From: Myoxocephalus aenaeus | Lineage: Eukaryota > Chordata > Actinopteri > Perciformes > Cottidae | DNA: 64,000 nt | Reading direction: 5' to 3' | Assembly: GCA_038501785.1 (NCBI GenBank) | Contig: JBAMJR010000013.1 | Coordinates: 2,842,501 to 2,906,500, forward strand | Part shown: positions 1-12,678 of the stretch, one piece after another | How positions within the stretch are numbered: the stretch's first letter is position 1 | Layout of the letters: each line of letters opens with the position of its first letter | The notes under the pieces: generated by a model | Told to the model about the DNA's origin: nothing | What the model saw: the letters and a program-made list of their open reading frames with translations, nothing else | The model's database searches: none | Program-made: the position numbers and the translations under genes

Positions 1-1724
1 ATACGTTCTCTCTGCCTCTTTCCCCTCTTTCTCTTTCTCTAGTGCACGTACCTGTCATTCGTGAGTACAATGTCAGTACAATGGGAACAAATGCGGTGTG
101 AATATTACTTCTCCTTCTCTCCAAAAAGTCCCTGCACTTTAACATACATCCCACATTTCCCATCTGGTTCACAATATGCCTTTAACGGCATTATCAAATA
201 CATTACGGATCGCACAAATCATTGTGAGGTTGTGTGACATGGGCCGACTCCCAGATGTTTGGAGGAGCCCGTGTGCGTGTCTCCGTGTGCACAGTGGCTG
301 TTGTGTTTAAGAGTTACTCATCCGAGACAGACGTTAACTTACAACAAGCAGGCGTGTGTGTCTCCTTGCTGTCGTGTGTGTTTGCATGAGCACAGACAGT
401 ATGCTCTGCTAATTTTCTTTTCCCAATATCCATGTGGCTACCATTAATTTCTGACCTCCTTTCAGGACTGTTGCACATAAAACACACATTTAATAATTCT
501 TCCAGATTAAACCACCCACACCCACACACACACACACACACCAAACCAGAGCTGAAGTCAAGCATAAAAATGTGTTCGAGCAGCATTAAACCTGCCTGTC
601 TGCCTCATGATGACTTTCTCAGAAACATATGGGGGGAGGGAGTGATGGAGTGCCGAGGGAGAGGGAAGAAGAGGGATGGAAAGGAGTGCAAGAGTGGAGG
701 GATACGGTGAATGAAGATGTGAAGGGAGCAAGTGTGAGGACAAGGAGGGAGGATTTGATGGATGACAGAGTTTTGAGAGAACTAGTGAAGAGGTGAGTGA
801 GTGAAAATGTCAGGTGAGAGATGAATGGATAAATGAAGAGTTCAGAGCCGGTTCACAGAGTTGGGACACTTCTATATATCGCTTGCATTGGTGGAAAAGC
901 TACCGTATCTTGAAATAAAGTCATAAATAAATCATGCTGTGTGGTGTTTGTGGACATTTACATTACTGTACATGCGTCTAGCTGATCCCTGCATTGATCC
1001 ATGGTCTGTTCTCAATTCCAAAACAACGTTTTTCCCTTTGGATTATCTTGTGAATGCAAACACAGCATTTTACACATCCAAGCCATAAAACACTCTTCTT
1101 GGCAACTGGCCATTGAGTTATTTATATGTCTTTCTAACATAAAAGGAAGACAGTTGAGGAGGCAAGGCAGTTGCCGATTGGCCGCCTGAGGTATGTCAGC
1201 TGACATTTGGCCTCAAGATGCTGACGCCATCGTTTCATCATCACATAAATGACCATCCCGCTTTTTGTCTTTTTTTCCGCTCTGTCTGCTCTATCTTTTT
1301 CTCAGCTTCCTCTTTCATCTCTCCGTCTCAGGACGGAGGAACCATTGAAACATGCATACCAAATTGCAAGCCCGTATTCACGTTGATTTTTACATAACCC
1401 AATACAACAAATAAAAATATCTTTAGACCCTCTATGTGGACAGGAAGAGCAACAATGGAGGGATCCTTCTCCCTGGACGGAAAGACATGCAATAGATGTT
1501 GCGTGTACAGAATATAACAACATAGAAGAATGACAGTGTCAGTATGACAAAACACCCATATACTGTATCTGGTTAATATCCATATCGTACGGATGAGATT
1601 ATGCTTCACAGCAGAGGATCAAATGAAACAACGGAGGACCCTGAGCTGAACCATCAGATTACACAGACTGTCTCACCAGGGGGGCTCAATAGGCCGTTAC
1701 CAGTTGGGGTTTGAGGAAGTGCAT

Positions 1725-1800
<76 letters not shown>

Positions 1801-3072
1801 TGTTTGAGGGATATTCAACCAGAAACTGCTGCTGATTTACTATAAACCCCTCCTCCTCGACACACTGTGCCTCTCATAGGCATTCCGCCCTGAACGCAGC
1901 TCAGGAGGGATTGTGGGTAGGTGACACTAACATCTGACCTCAAAACATCATCGTTAATATTATCAACGGTAATAATAGTGATGTATTGTTATTGTTAAAT
2001 AGCCTGCTGTCAGCCGAATATCGCTATTTGTCAACACAACTGACTTATGTTGGTGAATTGATTGATACTTTACCAATTAAACTACCAAAATTATATATTT
2101 TTCTGTTCAACTTCAACCGTTGATGAAGCTCCATAACTCTAAACTTGATTAAAAAATAAACGTCCTTCACGCTCACCTCCTTGCCCTCATTGTTCTATCA
2201 TTCCTTAATACATGTATTTATTTTCTCCCAGACTGCCTTTCTCCACTGTATTTTATCCATCAATCATTTCTCTGGGAGTGAGCTACATCGATAAGCCTTA
2301 AGGACTCTGCAGTGCACAGAGGAGCCCCAGATGGTTAGACTGCCTCTCCTGTTTCCTTCTCCACGCAGAAGAAGCGTTTGCACTGTACTGCACGTCTGCA
2401 TCTGTGAGTGTGTGTGCATGTATTAGCGGGTTTATAGCACAGAGCTAGACGTGGCGTTAGCCCGCAGGACACACATGTGTGACCGCTATAGCAGTGGGAG
2501 AACGGCCCTGATGGAAAAAACAGCCACAACCACTGGAACGCTCCTCTACTTTAATTGCAGTTGCAACCATTTTAAAGACCCTCGGTGCCGTCTGCTTCAT
2601 TTCAGATTGCAGCACACCGACCGATGATTCATCATGCTTTAACACCACTGAGAGAAACGGCTTAGAAACCTGTCCAACCAGGTCGGCATGCGGCAGAACT
2701 CTGACCAGTGAGTAACGCAAACCAGATGGGATGAGAAAAGCAGACTGCGCAGTCTACTGTAAGTTTCGCCGCATTCGATGATGTCAGCTATCGCTAGGAG
2801 CCCGGAGACGTGTGCTGATTCTGGCTCGGTCGTAAACCCCTCGGTGAAGCCAACTTGAGCGGATGGTGGAACAGCTGTAATTGCAGACACCGGTTGGATT
2901 TTGGGGCTTGTGGTCAAGTGTTGCTGCGTATATTCCATTTCATATGTTGCTCTGCCTCTTCCACCAGTGTGCTTGTCCAGGAGAGTGTGTCACCTAACGA
3001 CTACTTTGCGGTTCAGGAATACGTGTGTTTGTGCATGTGCTTGTGTGTGTGTGTGTGTGTATTTGTGCCTAC
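1..3072 (-). other. nrp2: nrp2 intron 7 (partial)
   Basis: No exon was seen. It holds a (GT)n array at 1727-1799, a shorter GT run at 3042-3060 close to the exon 7 donor, and otherwise unremarkable AT-rich DNA. The next nrp2 exon, expected to begin with a VFQAN-like sequence, was looked for on the minus strand and not found. Confidence 0.8.
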
Positions 3073-3228
3073 CTTATGGTTTTTGCCATGTCTGTAGACC
3101 ATCCAGTCCTCTCCGTTGGTGCTGACCTCCAGCTTGAAGGTGGTGACATGGTAAGCCTTTTGAGTTTCCTTTGAAACGGCTCCCTGGGTGGCGATGCCTG
3201 TAAGTACCTTTAAAGTATGGAGGTCCAC
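3073..3228 (-). CDS. nrp2: nrp2 exon 7: middle of b1 F5/8-type C domain
   Basis: 156 nt, phase 0 at both ends, residues 332-383. It reads VDLHTLKVLTGIATQGAVSK and ends KLEVSTNGEDWMVYRHGKNH, then K. The C-terminal stretch is identical to human NRP2 from LEVSTNGEDW to HGKNHK. Ser350, Thr353 and Tyr357 (SKETQKAY) match the NRP1 pocket residues Ser346, Thr349 and Tyr353, which hold the C-terminal carboxylate of VEGF or semaphorin. The acceptor is GCCAACAG|GTGGAC and the donor CATAAG|GTAGGC. The exon completing b1 is not in the remaining 3 kb to the left edge. Confidence 0.97.
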
Positions 3229-4468
3229 CTGTTGGCAGGGAGGACAGAGGGGGGGAAAAAACAACATGAAGGAAATATTAAAGGAGGCAAACAAGCTGAG
3301 AACTAATAATGAACTGAAGTCCCAACCACATTCTCCAACCTCAAAATCTAATGTTATACAATTGACAAAACGCCCGTCCTGCTGAAACTCTTACAACGTT
3401 AAATTGGTTAAAGATAGACACATAAATACACCTGAACTAATCAGCTCCCTAATCAGCTCCCATCTCTCACCTTCACCGCTCTACGTTCCTCTCTCTCTCT
3501 CTGTCTCTCTGTCTCTCTTTCTCCTTGTAGATCGATAGTAATGACCTGGGGCTCATTTTAATTTCCTCCCATACAATAGCCATAATCACCTCCCCATCCT
3601 GATTGTGGATGCTACGCTACGTGTCTGGCATGCTGCGCGCAGTGTTGCATTATACATAGACATCATTGTGCACTGAATGCAGGCTTTATTTCAAGGTCCC
3701 TCAAGTAGTGCATTTGTTTTGCTCCACGGTGCCCAAAATGAGCAGATCAAGCAGAACAATGTCGCTCTATAAAGCAATTGAAAGTAACAAAAGATATATT
3801 TTCATTCTCTTTACTCTCTAAAATTGTAAAGAGAAAAAAAAAGATATTATATTGTTTGGTTAATATGTTTTAACACGACTTAGGAGGACTTTTATATGTA
3901 TATGTTGTACTTACATCTGGGGTCCAACATAATTTCGTTAGTTATAATAGTTCAGGCTGTTTTCATACGCTGTTCGTCGCTATAAGAGGCCGCTATTGTG
4001 TGGAACTAGAAGTCAGCATTGATTTATTTAAGTGTATTTATTAAGTTTATTCCATAGTTATTTTAACCCAAACCACAATGTTCCTAAACCAAGTTGTTTC
4101 CTGTAAAGACGGTACTTTATTTAGAAAAGACTGTATTTAAGTAACAAGCAGATTGACAGGTGTTGCTGAACATTCACACGAATAATGAGGAATACATTTT
4201 TGTAATAAATCATGCGAATCGTTCAATGAATTACACACGTTCAGAAGTTACAGTTAGCAGGAACACAGCACACCTGCAACTGTTTAAACCCTCACTTTTC
4301 ACGAGTTATGTTCTCTGCTACGTTAAGATGCAAGCCTCTACTGCACAGAACAAGAAGAGAGGCTGCAGACAGATAAAGAGCCGGAGATGAGAAAGGTTCT
4401 ACTGTAGGTTACGACATTTATTCCCCACCAACGGAGCTGTTGACACCTGTAGATTAATCAGAACTTCT

Positions 4469-4577
<109 letters not shown>

Positions 4578-4674
4578 GCATCCCACTGGGATATACAGTA
4601 GTACAAAACACCGGGGGAGGTAAAATGCTGCGTTTGTTATCTGTCAGAGGGACAGGTGTTTTAGATTACTTCCA

Positions 4675-4675
<1 letters not shown>

Positions 4676-4760
<85 letters not shown>
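4676..4760. repeat. (AC)n microsatellite
   Basis: Uninterrupted AC array of about 85 bp, inverted relative to the GT array at 4469-4573. Confidence 0.95.
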
Positions 4761-4762
<2 letters not shown>

Positions 4763-5052
4763 AGGGCCAGGCAGAGATCCACCAAGACAACTAATCGATG
4801 GTCCGGAACCGAGGAGAGGGGAGGAGGAGAGGGGTGAGGAGTAAGGGAAATAGGAGAGAGAGAGAGAATAGAAGGAGGTGAAGAATGAATGAATGAGTGA
4901 GCGAATGAGAGCGAGAAAGAGAGGGAGAGAGAGAGATATATGCTAAGTGAGCCTTCCCAGGGAAGGCTTCTCATCAATCACAGAGTTGTTAGAATAACGG
5001 AGCCACCAGAACTCACATCATCAATCTGCACCACACCTCACTGGACCAGCCC

Positions 5053-5235
5053 AGAATAGAATAGAATAGAATAGAACAGAACAGAATCGCATAGAATAGA
5101 ATAGCAGAGACAAGGATAGAATGGAATAGAATGGAATAGAACAGAACAAAATAGAATATGATAGAATAGATTAGAATGGAATATAATAGAACAAAATAGC
5201 ATGGAATAGAATATAGCAGAATAGAACGTAATAAT
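5053..5235. repeat. AGAAT-type pentanucleotide repeat
   Basis: Degenerate tandem AGAAT/AGAAC/GGAAT units over about 180 bp, starting as perfect copies and decaying to the right. Confidence 0.9.
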
Positions 5236-7199
5236 AGCACAGCAGGCCACATCAGAGAAAGTGCCCTGGAGAGAGATTTAAACGACACACGTGGCTCTTG
5301 AGCCAACATAGCAACACACACACATGCCTAAGCTGCGTGGGCACACATATCATCAAACACACACTCGACCACGCGCACGCAGACACGCATGAACACGCTC
5401 AGTTATAAGAGACCGGGGGGTGCGAGATGCAAGAAGAGGAGGCATGTTGGCATTCATGACAGCTGCTTGTCAAGACAGGAGGTTGCACACACACATACCT
5501 ATGCGCACACACACACACACATAGAGGGGTCTTGCTCTCTGCAAAGCGTTAACGCAGTGGAACAGCTGAGAGCCTCTGTGGAACGCGGCGACCCGACCAC
5601 AACACCGGTGACCGGAGAGAGACGGAGAGACAACATGGGACAAGTGGAAACTTTGTGTTTCCAATTCTATGCAGAGGTTTCACCAACAATGATTCAGAAT
5701 CAGAGGTCTTTTCATGGGTTGAGGAGCTTATACGGGCAATCTGAATGTCAGTTATGCAAGAAAGAAAAAAAGGAATGCCATGAAAAAAAAGATGGAGTCT
5801 TTCAAGCGATTCATGTTGAGCAAATGTCAGCTAATTTTGAGAGGGGGCCGGAGAGAGTGAGCTGTCAGCTGCAGCTGAGGTGAAACAGGAAGGAAGAGGC
5901 TGATGGGACCTTGGCCTCACGCTGCCTCTTGGCCACAGTCCCTTCCTGTGTTTGCTGGTCCAGAGTTTGGCCTCAGTAGAGCTCTGACAATCAGAACTGC
6001 CGCGTCTATTACAAATCTGTGTGTGGCTATCTGTGATTCTTTCCCCGCGTCTACAAATGAACAGAACAGCTGCTTGCCTGGTTCTTGTCTCTTTAAGCAA
6101 AACACGGATCCCTCACTGGCTCCTTTGCTGTTAACTGAACAAACTTGTGATCCTTTTCTTTTTTGGGAAGCGGCACATCTTGGGTCGTCTAATCACCGGC
6201 TTTAGAGAGGATGGAATATTTTAGCTGCGCTAAAGAAAAGCCTTATTCTTCGTGAGCTCTTCTGCGGTGTGACTGTGCTGCAGGATTTCAGTCAGGAACA
6301 CTGAGAGTCAAGCAGCTGGCATCCTCACCCGTTGGCACAAACTTTGAAAAGCGATTTAGACGACGATGAGTTTCTGTCACGATTTGCTCTTAAAATCATG
6401 AGAAATGGACGAGACTGCGTCTGACATTGGGTTACAGGACGGGTTCAAACTGATAGCCTAATAAAGGGAAACCATGCATGAGATTACACCTATTTGAAAA
6501 AAAGCGCGTCGACAATGAGTGCAGCACAAAAAGCCGCGGGCAGTTTTTGCAGGGCAACGAGAAGGTGACACCCAACAAGATAATCTGTTGTTTATAGAAG
6601 GCGCCTCACCGAAGAGCGCCTCGCAGGCTGGTTTGAATTCATTTCTGTCTGAGGGGTGAGTAAACCTCACACTCCCTTTCCCCTCTCACCCAGACAGCCT
6701 CATAACTCACACTTGGCACAGGGATGGCAGGAAGTTGGCACTGTGATAAAATACGGGAAACAATGCCTTACCCAGGCATCTAGCTGCTAAACCTCCATAT
6801 CACTACACCTCCCACTCGCTCGCTCGCTCGCTCTCGCTCCCACACACTCGCATACGCCGACACAAATATAGCTGTGCTGGAGTTATTATGTGTGACATGT
6901 CAACGCAAAGGGGAAAAAAGAGAAGATGCAATTAAAATAGGAGTGCAATCTGTTTATAGTTACAGCAGAGACAACTTTTTCTAGAGAAAGATTCTGCATT
7001 TTCAGGATTGGGATGTTGGATTTGTGCCAAAAAGGGAAATGCCTCAAAACTTTAATGACAAAAAAAAAAGCTTTTGATGTTCTCAAATCAATCTGGTCTC
7101 TTAGAAATCATTTCTATATTTTACTAAATCATTTGAGTTTTTCAGTATTTGTATTTCATTTGTGCTTTTTGTATACCGCAGTTATACAATATTTCTATG

Positions 7200-7262
7200 T
7201 ATCTATTTTTTCACCACTTTTGGACAACAAAGGTGAATCTGATTCTGATTCTAAATCTGATC
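7200..7262 (+). mobile_element. LINE-like tail with TGATTC repeats
   Basis: TTGGACAACAAAGGTGAATC followed by TGATTC units resembles the tandem 3' tail of fish LINEs. No reverse transcriptase sequence was seen next to it. It lies in nrp2 intron 6 just before exon 6. Confidence 0.35.
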
Positions 7263-7452
7263 AACATTCATGTGCGTTAACAGACACGTTAATTAATGTT
7301 TCCTTATTATGTTATTGTGCTCATGTTTGACAGAGAGGAAGCGATCAGTTCAACCTTTTCATACCTGCTCATATTCACATGTGAGTCATTGATTCAGGGT
7401 TATAAAGGCCATCTACGAATGCCTTTCAGCACGGCTCCAGGTAAACTCTTAC

Positions 7453-7622
7453 CTGTATGTACTCCCTGTTGCTGTCTTCATTGGGCGTCCATCCGTTGTC
7501 ATGGTAATTGAGTCGGGCCTGCCGTGGCAACCAGTGCTCATCGTAGAAACTCGACGAGGCCGTGATCTGGTCATCTGTGATCTTTCCCGACTCCAGACCG
7601 AAAGCATTACTGCAGTGGAAAG
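7453..7622 (-). CDS. nrp2: nrp2 exon 6: start of b1 F5/8-type C domain
   Basis: 170 nt, phase 1 in and phase 0 out; residues 275-331 of the joined protein. It starts TFHCSNAFGLESGKITDDQI and ends NGWTPNEDSNREYIQ. Cys278 opens the b1 disulfide. The ligand pocket that binds C-terminal arginines is partly here: Trp305, Thr320 and Asp324 match NRP1 Trp301, Thr316 and Asp320. The residue at the Tyr297 position is Phe300 (SSSFYDEHW), whereas human NRP1 and NRP2 have Tyr. The acceptor is CTTGTAG|CTTTCC and the donor ATACAG|GTAAGA. Confidence 0.97.
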
Positions 7623-7723
7623 CTACAAGAGGAGGAGGAAGAGATTTACACCAACGTTCTTGCATTTATTTTTATTTTTTATTAAATAATAATTTAAAAA
7701 AAACACAGTACTATGTTACTTAC
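7623..7723 (-). other. nrp2: nrp2 intron 5 (101 nt)
   Basis: A very short intron, GTAAGT to TTGTAG, with an AT-rich body. All the other fully visible introns here are 2.4-12 kb. Confidence 0.95.
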
Positions 7724-7879
7724 TCTCACTGACTTCCTTGTGCGTCATGTTGTATCGAGCTGAGAAGCCGTCTTTAGCCACAGCCATGTCAGTGTGGAAG
7801 GACAGAGAGAGAATCCCAGTAGATGATTGGATCTCAGGGGGCACCCTGAGCCCGCAGTATCGACCAATCAGAGGGCCCA
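7724..7879 (-). CDS. nrp2: nrp2 exon 5: second half of CUB2 (a2)
   Basis: 156 nt, phase 1 in and phase 1 out. It starts VGPLIGRYCGLRVPPEIQSS and ends AKDGFSARYNMTHKEVSE. The Cys of RYCG closes the second CUB2 disulfide, and Asp of FHTDM matches the third a2 calcium ligand (Asp250 in NRP1). NMT is an N-glycosylation sequon at the end of a2, in the linker before b1. The acceptor is ATCCACAG|TGGGCC and the donor GAGA|GTAAGT. Only 101 nt separate it from exon 6. Confidence 0.97.
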
Positions 7880-7943
7880 CTGTGGATCAAACAAGAGGTA
7901 TTGGGTTAGCCATCAGTTAAAAGGATATCTGAAATATGTCATC

Positions 7944-7993
<50 letters not shown>

Positions 7994-8423
7994 CTTATTT
8001 ATAATGCAACAAGACGTTGATCTCACGCATCCAGGTGTCAAGATGATTTCATATTTTTTGCATTCCTTTAACAATCGTTGTATCCCTTAATCCTCACATT
8101 TGTTTTTCTCTATCCTTCCGCTACTTGGAAATGTCTTTTTCTTTCTGCCGTTATCTTCATCACTCCTGCCTCCGCTGACATCTGCTCATCACTCCACCCT
8201 CTCATGTCATCACCTCTCCTCCCTCCATCTATCAACTCTATCTCTGGACTGGACGTGGTTTTACAATGTGTACTATACGTGTGAGTGTGTAAATCCTACT
8301 GTCCGCTTCTCTAATACCACAACTTGTACATGTCAACACAAACAGATGAGTGTGATTTAGAGCCCTGGTGTGTGTGTGTGTGTGTGTGTGTGTGGAAGCA
8401 CAGATAGTTGATTCATCCTGCTA

Positions 8424-8454
<31 letters not shown>

Positions 8455-10330
8455 TCTCTCTCTCTCTCTCGCTCTCTCTCTCTCTCGCACACAGAAATAC
8501 TGTACACACACAAAGCGGCTTGTGGAGGAGGAAGGAGAAGAAAATAGCCAACAATCGATCAGTGCGATTGATTTTTTTCCCCTTCTCTTTTGGAAACGTT
8601 GGATATTTGAAACAGGGCTCTTGAGCAAATAACTGTAATAACTCTTTTCGTCTTGGTTCGTGTGGAAAAAAGAAAATCTCAAATCCACAGAGATGATCTC
8701 TAAAAATAAATGACCCATGTTTGCATAAATATCCGGGCCAATAAATAAAAAATAAAAAATTCTCCCATATTTCTGGCTTTCAGGCAAAATGGTTTCATTT
8801 CTCTTCCTCCCTCTGTGTTTATGGATTTAATTTCAGCAGCTTTTAAAATTGACAGAAGGCACATCCGTTCCTTGCCTGACCCCGGTAGATATACAGTCCT
8901 ATATGTGGTAACACACACACACACAGACACACAATGATACCAATGCTTTACTAAGGATTGATGGGAAGGAGTGCACACTTTGAGTTGGCCCTGTCATTAA
9001 ACACTAACACACTCATACAAACACATGGCAGAAAAAAGCAAAAAAAGCACAGACACACAAAACACCACTTCAACACATTTTATCCTTGTAAGAAACAAAC
9101 ATGGCCGTGCTCTTTTCCCGTTTGTCTCTCTTCTTGTCCTCTCTTCAGGCTGAGGTTGAAACAAAGTCCTTCACCTCTGAATCTCATCCTGGATATTTCC
9201 TTCCCTTTCAACCTCCTCCCACTTCATTTTACTTTGCTTCCTTTCCTTTCATCCTGATTTCCTTCTTGTAGTCTCTCTCGGAGCATAAGCCTCTCTTTTC
9301 TTCCATACCTCAGTTTTTGCCTTTCTGGTCATCTTCATTATTATTTTTTTGACTTTCAACTTTGCTTAACCTCTCTTGTCTTCTATTTAATCCCCTGAAA
9401 AGTGGCAAAGATGTCGTGGCGTTTTCCTTTTCTCCTTTAACCGCCTTAGTTTAGTATCTTTCCTCTATAGGCTATACAGTATATGTACAGCAAAGCTATT
9501 AATAAGAAGAGAATCTGCATTGTTTACTCTCCTTTGCTACTAATGCTGTTCACTCTTTGATGCCTGTATTCATAAATAAATACCTTACAAGATATGGGAA
9601 TTAAGCAATTAAAAATATCTCCTATCAAGTTGTTCAATTTGTAAAACTAAATACGGCATTTGAAAATAAGTATAACACAACAAGAAATCTATGATAAAAC
9701 CTAGAATAGAATTGTATAAAATATTGGAGGAAATATTTATTTTATTTTCCAAGACAAATCCTCTATTCCAGCTTCCTGAACTCCACAGATCTTCCTATTT
9801 CTCTTTTCTCACAGTGCTCTTCTGGCCTTCGTTTCTTCATCTCAACTTCTTCCTTTGCTCCAGTCTTCCCAGCAAGTGGAGGACCTTTCCCTGCCCTTCC
9901 ACTGCTCCTCCTCTTCTCTCTACCTCTTCCATCCCTTGGAACTAGCTCCAAGTTCTTTGTGCCTTAGTTTTGTTCTTCTAAAGTCTTCCAGACCTTGGAG
10001 GAGCTCGACCAGAAATATCCTAGCCCTCACCTCCCCCCCCGTTTCTCCCTCCTCTCAGCAACTCCAATTTTATTTTCCCCTTGAAACTTTTTGTTGTTTC
10101 TCCACAGCAGGTGCCAACATCCTGCCTGTAAGCTTTGCTTTCATCCAACGCATAGCTCCTAAAATAGTTGCTACTCCACCTCAGTCAATAATGATGTAGG
10201 CAGGGCAGAATACGCACCATTTAAAATGTGCTCTGTGAAAGGGATTGGGCTGAATTATTATGTAACACCTTCATCGAGATCATCATCACGATCATGATCT
10301 CTAAACGCGCTTGGTTGATGGATGCCTCAC
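7880..10330 (-). other. nrp2: nrp2 intron 4
   Basis: No gene was seen. It holds an (AT)n run (7948-7990), a short GT array (8368-8394), a 28-C homopolymer followed by CT (8424-8486), and a pyrimidine-rich stretch on the plus strand (about 9740-10110). Confidence 0.8.
8424..8486. repeat. 28-C homopolymer followed by (CT)n
   Basis: An uninterrupted run of 28 C (8424-8451) runs into CT repeats up to 8486. The nrp2 sense strand therefore carries (GA)n followed by G28 within intron 4. Confidence 0.9.
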
Positions 10331-10558
10331 CTCCCGGGAGCCCGTCCCACACTTCCAGCCAGTCGTACTTGCAGTCCCCCTCTCCGCCCGCCAGGGGGTC
10401 GTTCTCCAGGTCAAAGGTGAGGAAGTTGAGGGTCACATCCATGCTGGAGGGGACAATGATGATGAAGGAGCACTCCAGGTTGTGGGGGTATTTGTCGGGG
10501 AAGCCCGGGGACTCGATGAGACCCGTGTTACTGGTGAAGTTACGGGAACAGTCTGAGC
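10331..10558 (-). CDS. nrp2: nrp2 exon 4: first half of CUB2 (a2)
   Basis: 228 nt, phase 1 in and phase 1 out. It codes SDCSRNFTSNTGLIESPGFP, then DKYPHNLECSF, and ends DCKYDWLEVWDGLPG. This is the start of the a2 CUB domain, with the SPGFP-KYP signature and an N-glycosylation sequon (NFT). By alignment with NRP1, Glu of FDLEND and Asp of CKYD match calcium ligands Glu195 and Asp209 of a2. The acceptor is GTCACAG|GCTCAG and the donor CCGGGAG|GTGAGG. It is more GC-rich than the flanking intron. Confidence 0.97.
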
Positions 10559-11757
10559 CTGTGACGAAGAAGCAGACACAAAATGGATGTTAAGAGACAT
10601 TAAAGAAGAAGAAAAACATTTATTTAAAGCAGTGTGACACCATAGACTTCATTGACCAGATAGAATAACTCAGACTCCACATTATGTACTTTAAATGCAG
10701 CTAATGTGAATGTTGGAAAACATATCCAAGATGCATTTAGGGCACAATTAGGTCTTCACTTGATTGCTAAAGTAACGGTAGTTTTATGTGGACGTGAGTC
10801 CTGTGGGTAGAGGGATGTAACCTCAAAATGACCATGGAGGGAATATGATTCATTGATATGCAGCGGATCCAGGTGTTCCGGCTAAAAAAACAACGTAACA
10901 TGCATTTTGAGTAAAGCAGGCTTTTAAAGCGGTAACGCGGTATTTTATTTACACTGTGTCCTCTGTAATGACAAAGATACAGCAGAGTAAGAGCGTGAGA
11001 GCAACACTTTAGAGGACTGAGTGCCAGAAAGCCGAAGTCTGGATGTCCATAAGAGAAAAATGCATCTGCTCTTGTAAATAAAGTGCACTTTTTCAAGATG
11101 CTGCATCCCTAGTAGCAACCTGGGGAAATGCAGGGGTAACCTCAAAAGAGATATAAACAAATCAGTGTTATAAGGTAGTAACAACGGGCCCCAGTGCATG
11201 ATGGGTACTCGTTATGAAGCACACACACACACACACACCATTGTATTGTCTCGTCACATGATCAAATAGACCTGATATTAGACAAAATCAACATACATAT
11301 TACCAAGATATCTTCATTGCATATCTGTACATGACAAAGAAACCAAAGAAAATATGAAATCCTTCATTTAAATGCATTGTGTTGAAAGCAGGTGTATTTC
11401 CAAGCTAGCGATTTGAATCATTCAAAAGCCTGTCCGCTCTACATTCTCTGTTTACATGTATGCTCCTGAAACAAATAAAAAGACAACAAGTAATCAAACG
11501 GAGCTTGGAGAAAGCGAAAGTCACACAGAGACATTTGAAGCTGCGTTAGTGACAGAAAAATAGGAGAGAAAGACAGATGTAGAATCTGTTGACAGCATCA
11601 TGGTTGGTTGCTCTCACAGTTATGAGATGCTTTATATATCATCATATGTGCACACACACACACACACAAGGATCTGGGGGGTAATCTGGGGCTCTTCATT
11701 TCTGAATGACCGTAATACCCTCTCTATTAATACTGACACACACACACACGCACACGC

Positions 11758-11806
<49 letters not shown>

Positions 11807-11895
11807 TTATGGAGTGGATGTGGTCGCACCAACTGGGCCATTATTCCAGTCCACCCAGCCATGTATGACCAAACATCCAGACAGACAGACGCACA

Positions 11896-11988
<93 letters not shown>

Positions 11989-12109
11989 ACTAAGCTTCTT
12001 ATAGTAACCCATTTCTCTCCAGTCTGTTTGAGTGTCTGCTATTGTGCTTGTGTGCTTGCGTGAGTAATTGAAGATAAAGTGAATAAGAACACACTAAGAG
12101 AGAGAAAGA

Positions 12110-12110
<1 letters not shown>

Positions 12111-12187
<77 letters not shown>
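12111..12187. repeat. (GT)n microsatellite
   Basis: Perfect GT array of about 77 bp, 125 bp to the right of the opposed AC array at 11899-11986. Confidence 0.95.
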
Positions 12188-12188
<1 letters not shown>

Positions 12189-12450
12189 TTCTGGCACGCA
12201 AAGTGCATTTAGACACATGTGAGCGTGTCCATGTACAGTTATGGGAGTTTCTGACAAGCTGTATCCATCAGACATGTTTAAGCCCCAGTTTTCATCTGTC
12301 TCATATGACTTTAATGAATACAGCCGTCTGCATCGGCTGCTATACGGCTTTAGCTTTGTCCTCATAAATGCGACTGAAATGATCTTTTAAGGATTTTAAT
12401 ATTTATTTTCTTCTGATCCATATGTATTGTGCTTTAGCGTGATGTCAATA

Positions 12451-12678
12451 ATGAACTTGGTCGACAAACTGGCAAGTTCCGCCAGAGATCTCCTTGGAAA
12501 CTAGGTTGTTACACCAGGAGAGAGCTCCGCACCCGGCGGCAGCGGCTCCCCTTGTGGTCAGGAGGATAGCTGCGCCTCCCTGCTCCGCCAGTCCCCGCTG
12601 GGAGCCGGCACCGGCACGCTGCTGGAGGCCCAGGCCGTATGGCTGGAGAGGGAGAAGCAGAACCAGAACCAGGACTGA
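12451..12678 (+). pseudogene. GC-rich reading frame interrupted by one stop, unrecognised
   Basis: ATG at 12451 opens MNLVDKLASSARDLLGN, meets TAG at 12502-12504, and the same frame then stays open for 57 codons to TGA at 12678, ending LLEAQAVWLEREKQNQNQD. The segment is much richer in G+C and CpG than the intron around it, as coding or retrocopied DNA would be. It lies antisense inside nrp2 intron 3. I do not recognise the protein. It could be the 3' part of a processed pseudogene, an exon of an antisense transcript, or a chance GC-rich frame. Confidence 0.3.

Noticed and set aside
1..3000. search for nrp2 exon 8
   Set aside because: No minus-strand segment resembles the expected continuation of b1; it must lie beyond the left edge.
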